Of a stretch of DNA of 8,341 nucleotides, positions 7,495 through 8,341 are shown one piece after another. The DNA comes from Phenylobacterium sp. (GTDB lineage: Bacteria; Pseudomonadota; Alphaproteobacteria; Caulobacterales; Caulobacteraceae), in contig JAQGIJ010000049.1 of NCBI GenBank assembly GCA_028291285.1, positions 1-8,341 on the forward strand, given 5' to 3'. Numbering within the stretch: position 1 is the first letter of the stretch; every line of letters starts with the position of its first letter. The notes under the pieces were generated by a model. That model did not search any database, was not told the origin of the DNA, and worked only from the letters and a program-made list of their open reading frames with translations. The position numbers were made by a program, and so were the translations under genes.

Positions 7495-7700
7495 GCGGTG
7501 AGCGCGCAGCGCCCCTGGCCTGGCGCCCGGCGCCGGCCCGGCGCGACAGCCTGGGCTCGAAGCTGGCGGCGGTGGGGGTGCGGGGCCTCGTGCGCCTGGC
7601 CCACTGGCGCGGGCGCAAGGACGCCGAAAAGGCGCTCCGCCGCAGCCGGACGCCAGCCTTCCGCGGCTTCATCCAGATCAACCTGGTGCGGTCCCGCTGA
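7491..7700 (+). CDS. Possible small basic ORF after the A9 tract
   Basis: In a different frame from the preceding gene, codons with almost all G/C third positions run to a TGA at 7698-7700. They encode up to 69 residues ending SRTPAFRGFIQINLVRSR. The start is unresolved. A TTG at 7491 overlaps the previous stop as TTGA but has no ribosome site, and GTG codons at 7572 or 7578 would give about 40 residues. The protein is Arg/Lys-rich with no recognised domain. It may be a translationally coupled small gene, or the true C-terminus of the upstream protein if the A-run causes a frame change or has a sequencing error. I rate coding as plausible, not established. Confidence 0.35.
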   Translation: MSGERAAPLAWRPAPARRDSLGSKLAAVGVRGLVRLAHWRGRKDAEKALRRSRTPAFRGFIQINLVRSR

Positions 7701-7741
7701 GGCTGAAAGCCGACCGATGAACCCGGACGATGCGGGAAACG

Positions 7742-7769
7742 TTGACTTGCCGAGCGCCGCCCGTATCTT
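7742..7769 (+). promoter_or_regulatory. Candidate promoter of the DEAD-box helicase gene
   Basis: TTGACT (7742-7747) and TATCTT (7764-7769) are separated by 16 bases and resemble a housekeeping -35/-10 pair, a good match for so GC-rich a region. Transcription would begin near 7776 and leave an untranslated leader of roughly 85-90 bases before ATG 7864. The remainder of 7701-7863 holds a short GGCT-GAA-AGCC hairpin (7701-7711) and no convincing gene. Confidence 0.45.
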
Positions 7770-7863
7770 CCGCGCGCGTGGCGATCTCCGTCCGCGCCGC
7801 CGCGGTACGCCAGCCCTTCCCTTAGCGAGGATCCGGCGGGCCCCCGTCCCCTCTACGTAAGTA

Positions 7864-8341
7864 ATGACCGAATTCTCAGAACTGGGCCTATCGCCCGCGA
7901 CCTTACAGGCCGTCGCCGACACCGGCTACACCACCGCCACACCGATCCAGGCCGAGGCGATACCCGTCGCCCTGCAGGGCCGCGACGTGCTGGGCATCGC
8001 CCAGACCGGCACCGGCAAGACCGCGGCCTTCACCCTGCCGATGATCGACCGCCTGAAGGCCGGCCGCTCCAAGGCGCGCATGCCGCGCGCCCTGGTGATC
8101 GCGCCGACCCGAGAGCTGGCCGACCAGGTCTCGCTGTCGTTCGAGAAGTACGCCAAGGGCCAGAAGCTCTCCTGGGCGCTCTTGATCGGCGGCGTCTCCT
8201 TCAGCGACCAGGAGCAGAAGCTCGACCGCGGCGTCGACGTCCTGATCGCCACCCCCGGCCGGCTGCTCGACCACTTCGAACGTGGCAAGCTGCTGATGAC
8301 CGGCGTGCAGATCATGGTCGTCGACGAAGCCGACCGCATGC
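7864..8341 (+). CDS. DEAD-box ATP-dependent RNA helicase, RhlE-like (partial, 3' end outside window)
   Basis: The visible 159 residues are the N-terminal half of RecA-like domain 1 of an RNA helicase that remodels RNA or ribonucleoprotein using ATP. In order they show the upstream Phe of the Q region (F4), the Q motif GYTTATPIQ (21-29), Walker A AQTGTGKT (46-53, Lys52), motif Ia PTRELA (81-86), a GG pair (109-110), motif Ib TPGR (130-133) and motif II DEAD (154-157). The reading frame is open at the window edge. ATG 7864 gives the usual MTEFSELGLSP start, though its ribosome site is poor. The short N-terminus favours the RhlE branch over DeaD or DbpA, but the C-terminal domain needed to decide is missing. 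Such genes are often cold-induced; nothing here shows this directly. Confidence 0.93.
   Translation, partial: MTEFSELGLSPATLQAVADTGYTTATPIQAEAIPVALQGRDVLGIAQTGTGKTAAFTLPMIDRLKAGRSKARMPRALVIAPTRELADQVSLSFEKYAKGQKLSWALLIGGVSFSDQEQKLDRGVDVLIATPGRLLDHFERGKLLMTGVQIMVVDEADRM

Noticed and set aside
7720..7860. Short plus-strand ORF of 46 codons (MNPDDAGNVDL...)
   Set aside because: It overlaps the candidate helicase promoter, has no ribosome site, and becomes Arg/Pro-rich without any recognisable feature.
7395..7922. Minus-strand 175-codon ORF across the 3' hypothetical region
   Set aside because: The translation is Arg/Ala/Pro-rich, crosses the helicase start and the better plus-strand frames, and lacks any motif.

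Overview
This GC-rich window reads as chromosomal DNA of an alphaproteobacterium, most likely of the Caulobacterales (Caulobacter/Phenylobacterium type). That call rests on recalled protein resemblance and on very strong G/C preference at third codon positions; no search was run.

Layout. (1) 118-1902, plus strand: glnB (PII signal protein) and glnA (type I glutamine synthetase) form a compact operon that ends in a clear intrinsic terminator at 1929-1956. (2) 1984-2211, minus strand: a small two-helix membrane protein of unknown function, followed by a short spacer holding an unusually AT-rich perfect dyad (2263-2288). (3) 2366-4746: an arsenic-resistance cluster. arsR, arsC and an aquaporin gene (aqpS type) run leftward as a tight operon, and arsH runs rightward. 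The two directions share a very short AT-rich gap with overlapping inverted repeats, probably the ArsR operator. (4) 4864-6948: parE, subunit B of topoisomerase IV, followed by a GC-rich hairpin. (5) 7033-7700: an Ala/Lys-rich hypothetical protein ending just after a run of nine A residues, then a probable tiny basic ORF in another frame. (6) 7864 to the end: the N-terminal 159 residues of a DEAD-box RNA helicase (RhlE-like), cut by the window edge.

How the genes work together. GlnB and GlnA sense and assimilate nitrogen. Both carry the tyrosine that is nucleotidylylated in their families (Tyr51 of PII, Tyr398 of GS). In the arsenic module, ArsC would reduce arsenate to arsenite, the aquaglyceroporin-like channel would let arsenite leave down its gradient, ArsH would oxidise trivalent organoarsenicals or act as an FMN reductase, and ArsR would repress both directions. 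No ArsB, Acr3 or ArsA is present in the window, so this resembles the aquaporin-based route known from Sinorhizobium meliloti, but with a different gene order and a divergent arsH. parE and the helicase are housekeeping genes.

I see no CRISPR array, tRNA, rRNA, insertion sequence or prophage gene. The most notable points are the channel-based arsenic module with its altered pore residues, the Cys-rich C-terminal tail of ArsR, the AT-rich dyad at 2263-2288, and the A9 tract with a change of coding frame near 7455-7500.
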